NCBI GenBank assembly: GCA_019186945.1
Contig: JABAQJ010000002.1
Span: 275,897 to 339,896, forward strand
Direction: 5' to 3'
Origin: Gemmatimonadaceae bacterium
GTDB lineage: Bacteria; Gemmatimonadota; Gemmatimonadetes; Gemmatimonadales; Gemmatimonadaceae
Length of the DNA stretch: 64,000 nucleotides
The notes beneath the pieces are model-generated. The model did no database searches and was not told where the DNA came from. It was given only the letters and a program-made list of their open reading frames with translations. Position 1 is the stretch's first letter. Each line of letters begins with the position of its first letter. The position numbers and the translations under genes were made by a program. Positions 35,923-43,931 of this stretch are shown here, piece by piece.

Positions 35923-37395
35923 TCAACTCCTGGTCGGATCGGAAAGGTGGCAGCGGAGGCACATCGGCCTTGCCCGCTTCCAGAGGCGGGGAGCATCGAA
36001 GCCCGGACCATGCGGGCTGACTCCCCAACCTAACGTCGAGTGACATTGCATGCAGTCGCGCTGTTTGTGGCACGAGGTGCACGCGGGCAGATTCTGTCGC
36101 GCTGCGCTCCCGTGCTGCAGAAGCCACTGCGGCGAGGCGTCGTGGAAGGCAGCGAGTCCGTTGCTTCGAGCGCCCACACCGCTGGTCTGGTGACAGGCAC
36201 GGCAGAAGGCCTCCGTGTTGTGGCAGGAGGCACAGTCGGTCTCCCGGCTATAGGCGGTCGCGGCGTGGCGCATGGCGAAGTTGGCCGGATGATATTCACG
36301 GGAGCCCTCACCGGCATGGCAGGAAGAGCACATCGACCGGGCGTGACAACCCTCGCACGTGAGGCTGGCCGACCGGGCTGCTTGCTCGTGGGCGCGCTCG
36401 AAACCCGCCGGGTGCACGCTGACTGTCCGCGGCCCTTCGGTCGCTACCGACCGTCCCGGACGCTGTGCGGGCAGCGTGACAGCGGCGACCCGCGTTCGTT
36501 GCAGCTGTACGCCGCGCCCTGCTCCCGGTGCCGAGGGCTCGTTAGGAAGGACGTCGATCGCGCGCCGGGCTCCCGGACCAGTGTGACAGGATCGGCAGCT
36601 CGGACGGGCGTGACACGCCGCACAGCGTGCGGCATCGCGGGCGGCGTCCCGTCCGTGATCCGATGAGAACGCATCCGCCAGATGACTCGGCGGTACGGGG
36701 TACACCGCCGCCTTGGAACGCACCGCAGCAGCAACGCGCGCATCCTCCGCGAGGGCGCGAATGGAAGGGACAGCCGTCGCGTTCATGTGGCAGCGGACAC
36801 AGCTTTCCCGCGCATGGCAGGTGGCGCACGACGCCAGCGTGCCACCGTCGCGCGTCCCATGGTTGGCGACAAACGCGGTGTCGTTGTGGCTGGCGGGCCG
36901 CGGCAGCCGGCCGACGCGCGCGGGGCTCAACGCCGTCGCGGCCGTGAGCGGGACGTGGCAGGTGAGGCAGCGGTTGGATTCGTCGTAGTGCGCGGTGGCA
37001 CGATGCGTGTGGCACGAGAAACAGCGTGCCGCGCGCGCCGGGAACACCTGCATGCGTGGAGCGCCCGGCGTCGCATGGCAGCTCTCGCACCGACGCCCGA
37101 CGGAGTCGACTCGCGTCGCATGGTCCACGTGCGCGAAACGCAGCAGCCCTTGTCCTTCACGCACCCGCGGCTTCCATTGCACCGTCTTGGCATCGGTGCC
37201 GTTGTGGCACGCTTCGCATTGCCGCGGACTCGGGAACACACCGTCGGCGCGTCCCGACACGATGCCGCTGTGACACCCCTCGCAGTTCGGGAACAAAGTC
37301 GCATGCCGCTCGTGCGGGAATGACGACTGGGCATCGAGCGTCCGCCCGACGAGCGACAACGCCAGCAACAGGATCGCGCGCAGCAGTGCCCTCAT
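35923..37395 (-). CDS. Secreted 16-heme c-type cytochrome
   Basis: A 490-residue protein with signal peptide (LLRAILLLALSLVGRTLDAQ) and sixteen CXXCH heme sites that I counted: CEGCH, CEACH, CESCH, CFSCH, CLTCH, CATCH, CVRCH, CAACH, CRSCH, CEGCH, CSSCH, CASCH, CRACH, CTSCH, CMQCH and CLRCH. There is no membrane anchor after the signal, so the protein is periplasmic or fills the neighbouring barrel. Many additional His residues could serve as distal ligands. The density, one heme per about 30 residues, is that of electron-wire cytochromes rather than enzymes. The ATG overlaps the stop of the beta-barrel gene (37392-37395), implying equimolar synthesis, as for MtrA with MtrB. Confidence 0.88.
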   Translation of the reverse strand: MRALLRAILLLALSLVGRTLDAQSSFPHERHATLFPNCEGCHSGIVSGRADGVFPSPRQCEACHNGTDAKTVQWKPRVREGQGLLRFAHVDHATRVDSVGRRCESCHATPGAPRMQVFPARAARCFSCHTHRATAHYDESNRCLTCHVPLTAATALSPARVGRLPRPASHNDTAFVANHGTRDGGTLASCATCHARESCVRCHMNATAVPSIRALAEDARVAAAVRSKAAVYPVPPSHLADAFSSDHGRDAARDAARCAACHARPSCRSCHTGPGARRAIDVLPNEPSAPGAGRGVQLQRTRVAAVTLPAQRPGRSVATEGPRTVSVHPAGFERAHEQAARSASLTCEGCHARSMCSSCHAGEGSREYHPANFAMRHAATAYSRETDCASCHNTEAFCRACHQTSGVGARSNGLAAFHDASPQWLLQHGSAARQNLPACTSCHKQRDCMQCHSTLGWGVSPHGPGFDAPRLWKRARPMCLRCHLSDPTRS

Positions 37396-38909
37396 TGCTT
37401 CACCGCCGGCCGCGCCGCGCCCGGGTCTCGGCCGATTGCCCACTCCAGTCGGACCGACGCACGCCGCTGTCCCCAGTCCGTGCCTGACGACGACCCGGAC
37501 TCGCGATGCGCGTACCAAGCCAGGTCACCACCGATTCGCGTTTCCTGGGACAGCCGGTATGTCGCATGGACACCTAGACCCAGCAACCGACCCGTCCCGA
37601 CCCGATACTCGAAGATCGACTGCGTGGCGCTGAACATCCCGCCCAGCGACAGGCGTGCCCCAACCCAGTCGCCGCGTAACGCGCCATCGCTCCGGGATGC
37701 TCCCGGCCCGACGTCGATCGCGTAGTCGCCAGCCAGCGACAGACGGTCGTTCGGTGCATATGCCAGGTTGCCGGTCACCCGCCAGCCATCGTCCCTGAGC
37801 GGCGCCACGGCAAGACCGGCGCCGGTCGAGTCATACCGACGGTATCCTCCACCCACGGCCGCGGTGAGGCGGCCGGCACTTGTCCGCCGCAACAGGCCAC
37901 GCACCTCGTCGAAACCCGCGGGCGAGAACGCTCCCCAGATCGACCAAAGCTCGAAGAACGGCCTCGATCGCCTGCCCTCGATGCTGCCGATCAGCCCCTT
38001 CGGGAGGCTGCGCTCGGCCCGCAGACGCGCCTCGTTCACCGTGTTGGTCAGCAGATCCTGCGTCCACTCCCCGTCGAGTGCAACACCGGCCAGCACTGCG
38101 CTCCCGGCCACGGCCGCTCGCTCCGAGTACAGGCCGCCGCGATCGTTCCGAATGGTTCGCTGATACTCGGCGCCGAGCGCGTGGCGGGCTCTGGGTCGAA
38201 AGCGTGCCCGAGCGCCGACGAGCCAGGCACGCTCGTCGGGCGGAAGATCGTCCAGCGCCGCCAAGTCGCCCGAGAGGTGAGTCGCGTCCAGTCCTGTCAC
38301 GAGACTGGCGCCTCCCAGCCCTTCCACGCTCCACGACGTCTGCCTCCAGGCGAGCGCCACCCCATCATAGTTGTAGCTGCCGAGCGCACCGGAAGTCCAC
38401 TGGCGGCCAAGCCGCGCACGCCAGCGGTCGCGTTCGACGTTGAGGTAGGCGTCGAGCGCATCGAAGCGGTCGCTGGCGCGCGGCCAGGACAGATCGCCGG
38501 CGCCGAGCGTCTCACGTGCGCGCAGATGCGCGTGCGCGGAGATTCCTTCGCCAAGACCCCATCCAGACAGTTCGAGGTCCTGCAGGATCGGTGACGCCGT
38601 AGCGCGGTCGCCCGAAGCGAAGAAGTGGCAATAGGCGGAGGTGCCAGCACAGCGAACAGGCTGCCCACGCGCGTTTGTGCGATCACCGCCAGAGGCAACG
38701 ATCGTTGCGGAGAACGGCACCGAGTCCAGGCGTAGCGGACGCAAGTCGACGATCTGCGCCCATGTGGTCCCGACGATGCGCACGGACTGCGCTGCCAGCT
38801 GCATCGGCTGGCCAGCGAACGCAGCCAGCGTCAGCATCGCCGCCAGACTTCCCCGCCGGCGGCGCGGACGCTGGCAGGCGATCGCCGAATGAGCGAGTGT
38901 GCCGATCAT
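37392..38909 (-). CDS. Predicted outer-membrane beta-barrel partner of the multiheme cytochromes
   Basis: A 505-residue protein with an N-terminal signal containing RRRR then LAAMLTLAAFAGQPMQLAAQ. The mature part has alternating hydrophobic/polar strands with long tight repeats typical of outer-membrane barrels (SWSVEGLGGASLV, RARHALGAEYQRTI, WRVTGNLAYAPNDRLSLAGDYAID, GARLSLGGMFSATQSIFEYRVG, ASVRLEWAIG). One possible disulphide or metal pair lies in RCAGTSAYCHFF near the N-terminus. It has no CXXCH. Gene position, overlapped on both sides by cytochrome genes (38906-38909 and 37392-37395), suggests it is the porin sheath of a porin-cytochrome conduit. Similarity to MtrB/PioB cannot be shown by eye. 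Confidence 0.75.
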   Translation of the reverse strand: MIGTLAHSAIACQRPRRRRGSLAAMLTLAAFAGQPMQLAAQSVRIVGTTWAQIVDLRPLRLDSVPFSATIVASGGDRTNARGQPVRCAGTSAYCHFFASGDRATASPILQDLELSGWGLGEGISAHAHLRARETLGAGDLSWPRASDRFDALDAYLNVERDRWRARLGRQWTSGALGSYNYDGVALAWRQTSWSVEGLGGASLVTGLDATHLSGDLAALDDLPPDERAWLVGARARFRPRARHALGAEYQRTIRNDRGGLYSERAAVAGSAVLAGVALDGEWTQDLLTNTVNEARLRAERSLPKGLIGSIEGRRSRPFFELWSIWGAFSPAGFDEVRGLLRRTSAGRLTAAVGGGYRRYDSTGAGLAVAPLRDDGWRVTGNLAYAPNDRLSLAGDYAIDVGPGASRSDGALRGDWVGARLSLGGMFSATQSIFEYRVGTGRLLGLGVHATYRLSQETRIGGDLAWYAHRESGSSSGTDWGQRRASVRLEWAIGRDPGAARPAVKQ

Positions 38910-40864
38910 CCGCGGCGTGCCTGCGCCCAGTTCGCGAGGTGGCACGCCGCGCAGTCCTGCCCGGGCTTGTGATCGTGTTGCGCCGTGTGACAGGCGATGC
39001 AGACGTTGCGCGTCGGGGAGATCGCTGCCGCTGGTGCCGCCGTGTGGCATCCCGATCCGGCGCATCCCGTCAGATGCACCTCGCGCGTATGCTTCGCTCG
39101 CGCATCCGCATGGCAGTCCGTGCAGGTGCGACCGGCCGCGTGGTGGTCTTCGTGACAGGACAGACAGTTCGTTTCGACTTTTCTGCTTGCATCCGCCGTA
39201 TGGCAGCTCGCACACACGAGTTCAGTGTGGTCGCGATGGGCGAACGACAGCGTGCGTTCCGTCGCCGGCCGGTCGTCGATGCGCATCGGCACGGTTTGCG
39301 AACGCGCCGGGATTGACTGGGCCGAGTGGCATGACTCGCACTTCAGGCCCCTGGCATCGTTGGCGTGGTGACACGAGCGGCATTGCTCCCTGGTCCTGAC
39401 AGTGGTCGCGCCGTGCGTCCTGGTGCTGGAATGGCAGGTAGTGCATTCGAGCGACCGATGACGCCGGTGCGAGAAGGTCGCCGTGTCCACGGCGACCTGT
39501 CGGGAAACCCCGGTAATCGTCGTTCTGCTGGCGCGCGGCGGGCCGTGGCGAATGGCGCGACGCACGGAGCCAGAGGTGGGGGTACCGGTCCAAGACACCG
39601 GGGCCACGACCGTCGGCGGCGACTCGGTGCGAAGCGGTGCGCCAGACAGGCGTGTTCCACCGCGACGGGTCCGCGTGCGGTCGCGCTCGATATCCTGATG
39701 ACAGGTCTTGCAGTCGGTGGCGCGCGCTTTCCAGGTGTGGGCCAGATGGCACGCGCCGCAGTTCTCGAGTGCGTGGTCGGGCAGTCCACGGTGCATGGCT
39801 GTGAGTGTGTCCGCCTTCGCATGACATTGCGATGTTGCGCAGCTCTGGAACGCCCCAAAGGTCGTCGTCTGGCTGTGCGGGTTGTGGCACGTGCCGCAGC
39901 CCGCCTTATGCGGTTCCTGCTCCGGATCGAACTTACCCAGCCGCTGTTGCATCTGGTGGCAGCCCAGACACTCCTTCTGCGTGGGTACGAGGATTCGCCT
40001 GGAGGAATCTACCGGAGCGCCTTCCGTGGCGGCCGCTGTGAAGGAATGGCACGTCACGCAATGCAGGTCCGTCTGATTGGCCATCGCGCCAAGCTGGATC
40101 GACGTGTCGTCGTGGCACCCCGATTGACTGCACGTCTTGTCGTCTGCCTTGAACCGATGCACTTCACGCGCGTGACAGACGATGCATTCCAGCTTCCTGA
40201 AGAGCGGCGACTTGCCGTTCAGGTGCACCTGATGTCCAGCGGTGGCGATCACGCGCTTCCAAGTGCTGTCGGGGTCCGCCTTCTCATGACATTCCGCGCA
40301 GACGCGGTTCGGGACGTTATTGGCGTGCGCGGGGATCTGGTCCGGGCGGTCCTTCACCCAGACATAGAGTTCCTTCATGCTGGCGAAGATCGACTGCTGA
40401 TGGCAGTCGTGACACAGCAGCCTCGCGTGCTTGTTCTCGGCGTCGCCGAACTTCTGGAACGGCGCGTTCATGACGTGGCAGCCGGAACAGAATGCGTTGT
40501 CGTGCATCATGAAGTTCCACGTCTTGACCCCACCGTAGGTCGCCGTTCCGGCGATCATTACCACGACGAGAGTGGCCGCCGTCTTCCACACCCTGGACTT
40601 GACGGCAAACCAGGCGAGAACCGTGCGCCAGTGACGAACGCCAAGGACGAGGAGCGTGACGGCGATGATCGCGCCAAGAATCACGCCGCCGATCTGCACC
40701 CACTGCGGTACCGTGTTGAGCAGGAACCTGGCGACCGTCGCCGGTCCACCGGGAAGCGGTGGAGGAACACGCACCGAGATGCTGTCCAGAAACGCCTGCT
40801 GGCCCGAAGACCCGGCTCGCATCGCCGTGTCTTGCAGGAGCACCAACAGGCTCAACGGTGTCAT
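38906..40864 (-). CDS. Inner-membrane-anchored 20-heme cytochrome with NapC-like start
   Basis: A 652-residue protein with two membrane helices (about 57-76 and 96-112) and then twenty heme sites: 17 CXXCH and three CX4CH (residues 245, 342, 601). The first site, CSGCHVM at 126, has the CXXCHxM form of NapC/NirT quinol dehydrogenases. Eleven hemes lie at 126-389 and nine at 474-642, separated by an 82-residue heme-free, Arg/Thr/Pro-rich linker. It would take electrons from menaquinol and pass them far into the periplasm. NapC proteins usually have one helix and four to five hemes, so this is greatly enlarged. The start has no clear Shine-Dalgarno site; ATG 40864 is the first in frame. Confidence 0.88.
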   Translation of the reverse strand: MTPLSLLVLLQDTAMRAGSSGQQAFLDSISVRVPPPLPGGPATVARFLLNTVPQWVQIGGVILGAIIAVTLLVLGVRHWRTVLAWFAVKSRVWKTAATLVVVMIAGTATYGGVKTWNFMMHDNAFCSGCHVMNAPFQKFGDAENKHARLLCHDCHQQSIFASMKELYVWVKDRPDQIPAHANNVPNRVCAECHEKADPDSTWKRVIATAGHQVHLNGKSPLFRKLECIVCHAREVHRFKADDKTCSQSGCHDDTSIQLGAMANQTDLHCVTCHSFTAAATEGAPVDSSRRILVPTQKECLGCHQMQQRLGKFDPEQEPHKAGCGTCHNPHSQTTTFGAFQSCATSQCHAKADTLTAMHRGLPDHALENCGACHLAHTWKARATDCKTCHQDIERDRTRTRRGGTRLSGAPLRTESPPTVVAPVSWTGTPTSGSVRRAIRHGPPRASRTTITGVSRQVAVDTATFSHRRHRSLECTTCHSSTRTHGATTVRTREQCRSCHHANDARGLKCESCHSAQSIPARSQTVPMRIDDRPATERTLSFAHRDHTELVCASCHTADASRKVETNCLSCHEDHHAAGRTCTDCHADARAKHTREVHLTGCAGSGCHTAAPAAAISPTRNVCIACHTAQHDHKPGQDCAACHLANWAQARRG

Positions 40865-40945
40865 CGGCAGTCGACTGGAAGAGTTGGTCCGATGCTGCTG
40901 AGAGTCCGCCGGGAAAGAGGTTCCTGGAGCACGCGCGAAACTACG

Positions 40946-40975
40946 CCGCGGGCGGACACTGGAGCCCGCCCGCGG
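40946..40975 (-). terminator. Strong GC hairpin between the first two cytochrome genes
   Basis: CCGCGGGCGG (40946-40955) and CCGCCCGCGG (40966-40975) form a perfect 10-bp stem with a 10-base loop, in the 137-base gap after the nonaheme gene. On the minus strand it is followed by CGTAGTTTCG, not a run of T. It may act as a partial terminator or an mRNA stabiliser so that the lipoprotein cytochrome is made in excess of the downstream genes. Confidence 0.55.
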
Positions 40976-41001
40976 ACGTCACCACCACCCACATCGGGGA
41001 A

Positions 41002-42531
41002 TCAATTCGAATCCCCGCCCACCACGAGCGGACGAGTTGGCATGACCCGGGTGTCGTAAGGCGCAAGCATGCGGGGCGTGATCCCTGGCGGCAACGCGAC
41101 CCCGTACTCCTTGTTGACCTGCACCATGCTGGCCCTGAGCAGCGCTTTGACGAGGAACGGGTTGTGAGCCGCCGCTCCAGCGCTCGATGCCAGCGCGATG
41201 TTGTACGCCGCACCGCGCGCGGAAGTCACCTTACCCGCAGCCGCCGGGAGCTTCTGCGACGCCGGTACCAAGGGAGAGTTCAACATGACCTGCAACGTTG
41301 CGGCCAGGAACTCGATGTCGGCCTCGGCGGTCTCGAGCGCCGTCCGCGCCGATGCCTCCGTATGCGAATGGCATGACGCATCCGCGCAGGACTTGAACGA
41401 GCGCGCTGTGATCGCGCAGTCCTGGTTGTCCGTCGGATTCTTGTTGCCGTCCACACAGGGCGTGGGCAGGAACCGATGTCCCACGACCTGAACCTGGAAC
41501 TTGCCACCAGCGTCACTTACCGAGTAGTTCTGCACGTGACACGTTGCGCACAACGTAGGGTTCTTGCCTGCGCCATGCGACGACTGCGTTTCCTCGAAGT
41601 TCACGCCGGGCGGCCACCAGCCAGCGGTTCCGAACACGAGCGGACCGTGCGCAGCATGTGGAGTATCGCGATTGCCGGTGAAATCCGGGTTCCCGCGACG
41701 GTTGTGGCACTTCACGCAGAGGTTCTGTTCGGGATCGCTCGACGTGACGGGGAAGCGCAACTGATTGGGGTTCGAGGAACCATGCGGATCGTGGCACACG
41801 ATGCAGGTGACGCCGAACGGGGTGTCGGCCAGCTTCGTCGCCTTGTCCTTTTCCACGTAGTTCGTATTGACTCCCCACGCCTTGAGGATCGTCTGACCGA
41901 TGTGGCACGACTGGCACCCCGGATTGGGACCAAGCGGGACCAACGGGGCCGTCGCCGTCGCCCCGTTCCAGACAGGACGTGTGTACGACGTAGCGTGGCG
42001 CGACTTGCTCCACTCCTCCACGAACGGGTGGTGCGTACCGCTGTGGCACTCGCCGCAACCGTTGGTCAGGTTCTTCGCGGCGAGCGCCGAGGGCAACATC
42101 TGCCCTCGCGCCGGTCCGCTGACATGCGTCAATCCCGCACCATGGCAGCTCTCGCACTGCACATCGTGATACCGCTTGTCGCTCGTGGCCGTCCATCCGA
42201 CGCTACCGGTTGCCGCGTTTCCGTTGGCACTCACGGTATGGCATCCTTCGCATAGCGCTGCCTTGCCGGCGTTGGCTTCCAGCGTCGACCATGCCTTGGC
42301 ATGACCAGTCGTGGCCCATTTCGCCTGCTGCGTCGCATGGCAGGCACCGCACACCGTCTTCTTCGCCGCCTCGTCGCTATACCCGATGAAATTCGCGGCT
42401 GACGCGGGAGGCGCGACGAAGTTTGGGCCGTCTCGATAGACGATCTTCTCGTCGACACACGAACTCAACACGACTGCCGCCAGAAGCGCGCTCGCACCGT
42501 GCGCGAGCCACCACCTTGAGTTGCGTTTCAT
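41002..42531 (-). CDS. Nonaheme c-type cytochrome lipoprotein
   Basis: A 509-residue lipoprotein: signal RWWLAHGASALLAAVVLSSC with lipid Cys25. Nine heme sites follow: eight CXXCH (CGACH, CEGCH, CESCH, CGECH, CQSCH, CIVCH, CVKCH, CATCH) and one CX4CH (CADASCH). Segments such as GHAKAW, CESCHGAG and CIVCHDPHGSS are typical of decaheme/DmsE-like and cytochrome c3-superfamily proteins. The last about 115 residues are heme-free and helical. Lipidation suggests attachment to the outer membrane, perhaps on the outside, as with MtrC/OmcA. It is the first gene of the operon, with GGAGGA ten bases before the ATG. Confidence 0.88.
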   Translation of the reverse strand: MKRNSRWWLAHGASALLAAVVLSSCVDEKIVYRDGPNFVAPPASAANFIGYSDEAAKKTVCGACHATQQAKWATTGHAKAWSTLEANAGKAALCEGCHTVSANGNAATGSVGWTATSDKRYHDVQCESCHGAGLTHVSGPARGQMLPSALAAKNLTNGCGECHSGTHHPFVEEWSKSRHATSYTRPVWNGATATAPLVPLGPNPGCQSCHIGQTILKAWGVNTNYVEKDKATKLADTPFGVTCIVCHDPHGSSNPNQLRFPVTSSDPEQNLCVKCHNRRGNPDFTGNRDTPHAAHGPLVFGTAGWWPPGVNFEETQSSHGAGKNPTLCATCHVQNYSVSDAGGKFQVQVVGHRFLPTPCVDGNKNPTDNQDCAITARSFKSCADASCHSHTEASARTALETAEADIEFLAATLQVMLNSPLVPASQKLPAAAGKVTSARGAAYNIALASSAGAAAHNPFLVKALLRASMVQVNKEYGVALPPGITPRMLAPYDTRVMPTRPLVVGGDSN

Positions 42532-42677
42532 GTCTGGGTCTTCCTCCGTCCGGTTTGGACTATTCCCGCAGGTCCACGACGACCGACCCTGTTCACCCGA
42601 TTCACACCCGAAACTACGGTCGGGGCGCTGGCTGCCTATAGGGATTCACCTGACTCGTCACATGACCGAACGCAAGT

Positions 42678-42692
42678 CGTTAGGTTCCGAAG
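42678..42692 (+). repeat. 15-bp direct repeat, copy 1
   Basis: CGTTAGGTTCCGAAG, identical to the copy at 42773-42787. The centre-to-centre distance is 95 bases, close to nine helical turns. Both copies start with the window-wide CGTTAGG heptamer. Confidence 0.75.
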
Positions 42693-42772
42693 CGTCGCCG
42701 CGCCGCGCTGTCCGGCCACATGTCTATCCTTGCCACCGGGAACTTCGCGCTCAGTGGGCATGAGCGACGTTT

Positions 42773-42787
42773 CGTTAGGTTCCGAAG
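42773..42787 (+). repeat. 15-bp direct repeat, copy 2
   Basis: CGTTAGGTTCCGAAG, second copy; beyond the exact match the next bases also resemble copy 1 (tGTtGCgG against cGTcGCcG), suggesting a longer, decayed repeat or a shared binding site. Confidence 0.75.
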
Positions 42788-42921
42788 TGTTGCGGCCTGG
42801 TCCGCGATCGACGAGGATGAGTGGCCCTTCATGTCATCGCGACGCCACCCAAGGAACGGACATATTGGTCAACGCGCAAAGCAGCAGCGCGACCTCGCGC
42901 GCACCGCGGCGCCACCGGTCG

Positions 42922-43368
42922 TCAGTGCTCTCGGCTTTCGGTCGACTCCGGCGGTGTCCCCGTCGCCGTCGCGGCGCCGGCTGACCAACGCCGTACAGCG
43001 CGCCATACGACCACGAAACCGGCCCCCACGAGCAGCACCGGCGCGAAATACAGGAGCAGATTCGCGCCGCGCGGCTTGGGCTCCAGGAGAATCCACTCGC
43101 CGTAACGGTCAACGAAGTACTGCTTCACCTCTTCATCGGTGCGCCCCGCTCGAAGCTGGTCGCGCACCACGTCGCGCATCTGCGCGGAAAGCTCCGACGG
43201 TGAATCCTGGATGGACTCGCCCTGGCAGACGGGACAGCGCAGCAGTGAGGAAATGGCGCGGGTTCGCGCCTCCAGCACAGAGTCGTTCGCGCTCGTCTGG
43301 CCACCGAGGGACGAGCCTGCAAGCGCGAGACTCGCTCCCACCAAGCCGACCAGGCGCCGGAATCTCAT
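42922..43368 (-). CDS. ccmH: Cytochrome c maturation protein CcmH
   Basis: A 148-residue protein with signal peptide, the redox motif LRCPVCQGESI (Cys45, Cys48), the helical segment SELSAQMRDVVRDQLRAGRTDEEVKQYFVDRYGEWILLEPK and one C-terminal membrane helix. CcmH keeps apocytochrome cysteines reduced and hands the protein to CcmF for heme attachment in the periplasm. Its start overlaps the end of ccmG (43365-43368). The C-terminal CcmI-like TPR part found in some fusions is absent and no ccmI follows. Confidence 0.95.
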   Translation of the reverse strand: MRFRRLVGLVGASLALAGSSLGGQTSANDSVLEARTRAISSLLRCPVCQGESIQDSPSELSAQMRDVVRDQLRAGRTDEEVKQYFVDRYGEWILLEPKPRGANLLLYFAPVLLVGAGFVVVWRAVRRWSAGAATATGTPPESTESREH

Positions 43369-43931
43369 TCGCCGCCGCTGGCGACGAGCAGCGAGTCGAC
43401 CTTCCGGCGAAGCACGGCCGCAGTGACTGGACCTACGTGCTTGTAGGCGACCAATCCGTCAGGCCCAACAAAAAACGTTTCCGGGACGCCATACAGCCCA
43501 TAGGCGATCGCCGTCCGTGCCCGCGGGTCATCCACGGACGGGTACGACTGCCCACCCATCTGCTCGATCCACGCTAGTCCGTTCCTTGGTACGTCGTTGT
43601 ACAGTACGCCAAGGAAGTGCACTTTCGTGCCCGCATACTGCCGAGCTACCTCGGACAGCGCCTCGTGCTCATCGCGACAGGCCAGGCACCACGAGGCCCA
43701 GAAGTTCAGCACCAGCACCTGTCCGCGCATCGTGTTCAGCCGGATCGTATCGCCGATCGCACGAGCGAGCGGGGGCTGTCCTGGCGAGAATACCTCGAGC
43801 GCGAACGACGGCGCTTCCTTCCCAGGGAGGGGGGACGGGATCTCTTTCGGATCCTGCGTGAGCCCGTAGGCGAGCAACGCAATGACCGGCAAGGCAACCG
43901 TGCCCGCGATCGCTGAACGTTTCCAGTTCAT
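43365..43931 (-). CDS. ccmG: Thiol:disulfide interchange protein CcmG/DsbE
   Basis: A 188-residue membrane-anchored thioredoxin-fold protein: N-terminal helix (about 8-24), then LVLNFWASWCLACRDEH with active-site Cys82 and Cys85, YNDVPRN and the cis-Pro region YGVPETFFVGPDG. It supplies reducing power to CcmH and apocytochromes. It overlaps ccmF and ccmH by four bases each. Confidence 0.94.
   Translation of the reverse strand: MNWKRSAIAGTVALPVIALLAYGLTQDPKEIPSPLPGKEAPSFALEVFSPGQPPLARAIGDTIRLNTMRGQVLVLNFWASWCLACRDEHEALSEVARQYAGTKVHFLGVLYNDVPRNGLAWIEQMGGQSYPSVDDPRARTAIAYGLYGVPETFFVGPDGLVAYKHVGPVTAAVLRRKVDSLLVASGGE

Larger units (their letters stand above)
42532..42921 (-). promoter_or_regulatory. 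Upstream region of the multiheme operon with two direct repeats
   Basis: This 390-base gap lies between the end of ccmH and the start of the nonaheme cytochrome gene; I see no gene in it. The 15-mer CGTTAGGTTCCGAAG occurs twice in the same orientation, at 42678-42692 and 42773-42787. A TATAGG-like -10 (in CCTATAGG near 42637-42644, readable on the minus strand) lies about 105 bases before the start codon, with a weak GTGACG -35 only 15 bases upstream. The repeats would sit upstream of that promoter. Confidence 0.5.

Noticed and set aside
39365-41059. Open frame of 564 codons opposite the 20-heme cytochrome
   Set aside because: Antisense to regular CXXCH repeats; periodic Cys/His codons produce the open frame. 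No domain recognised.
42640-42665. Possible CRP/FNR-like palindrome (TGACTCGTCA) upstream of the cytochrome operon
   Set aside because: The half-sites do not match TGTGA-N6-TCACA or TTGAT-N4-ATCAA; the inverted symmetry is only four bases each side.
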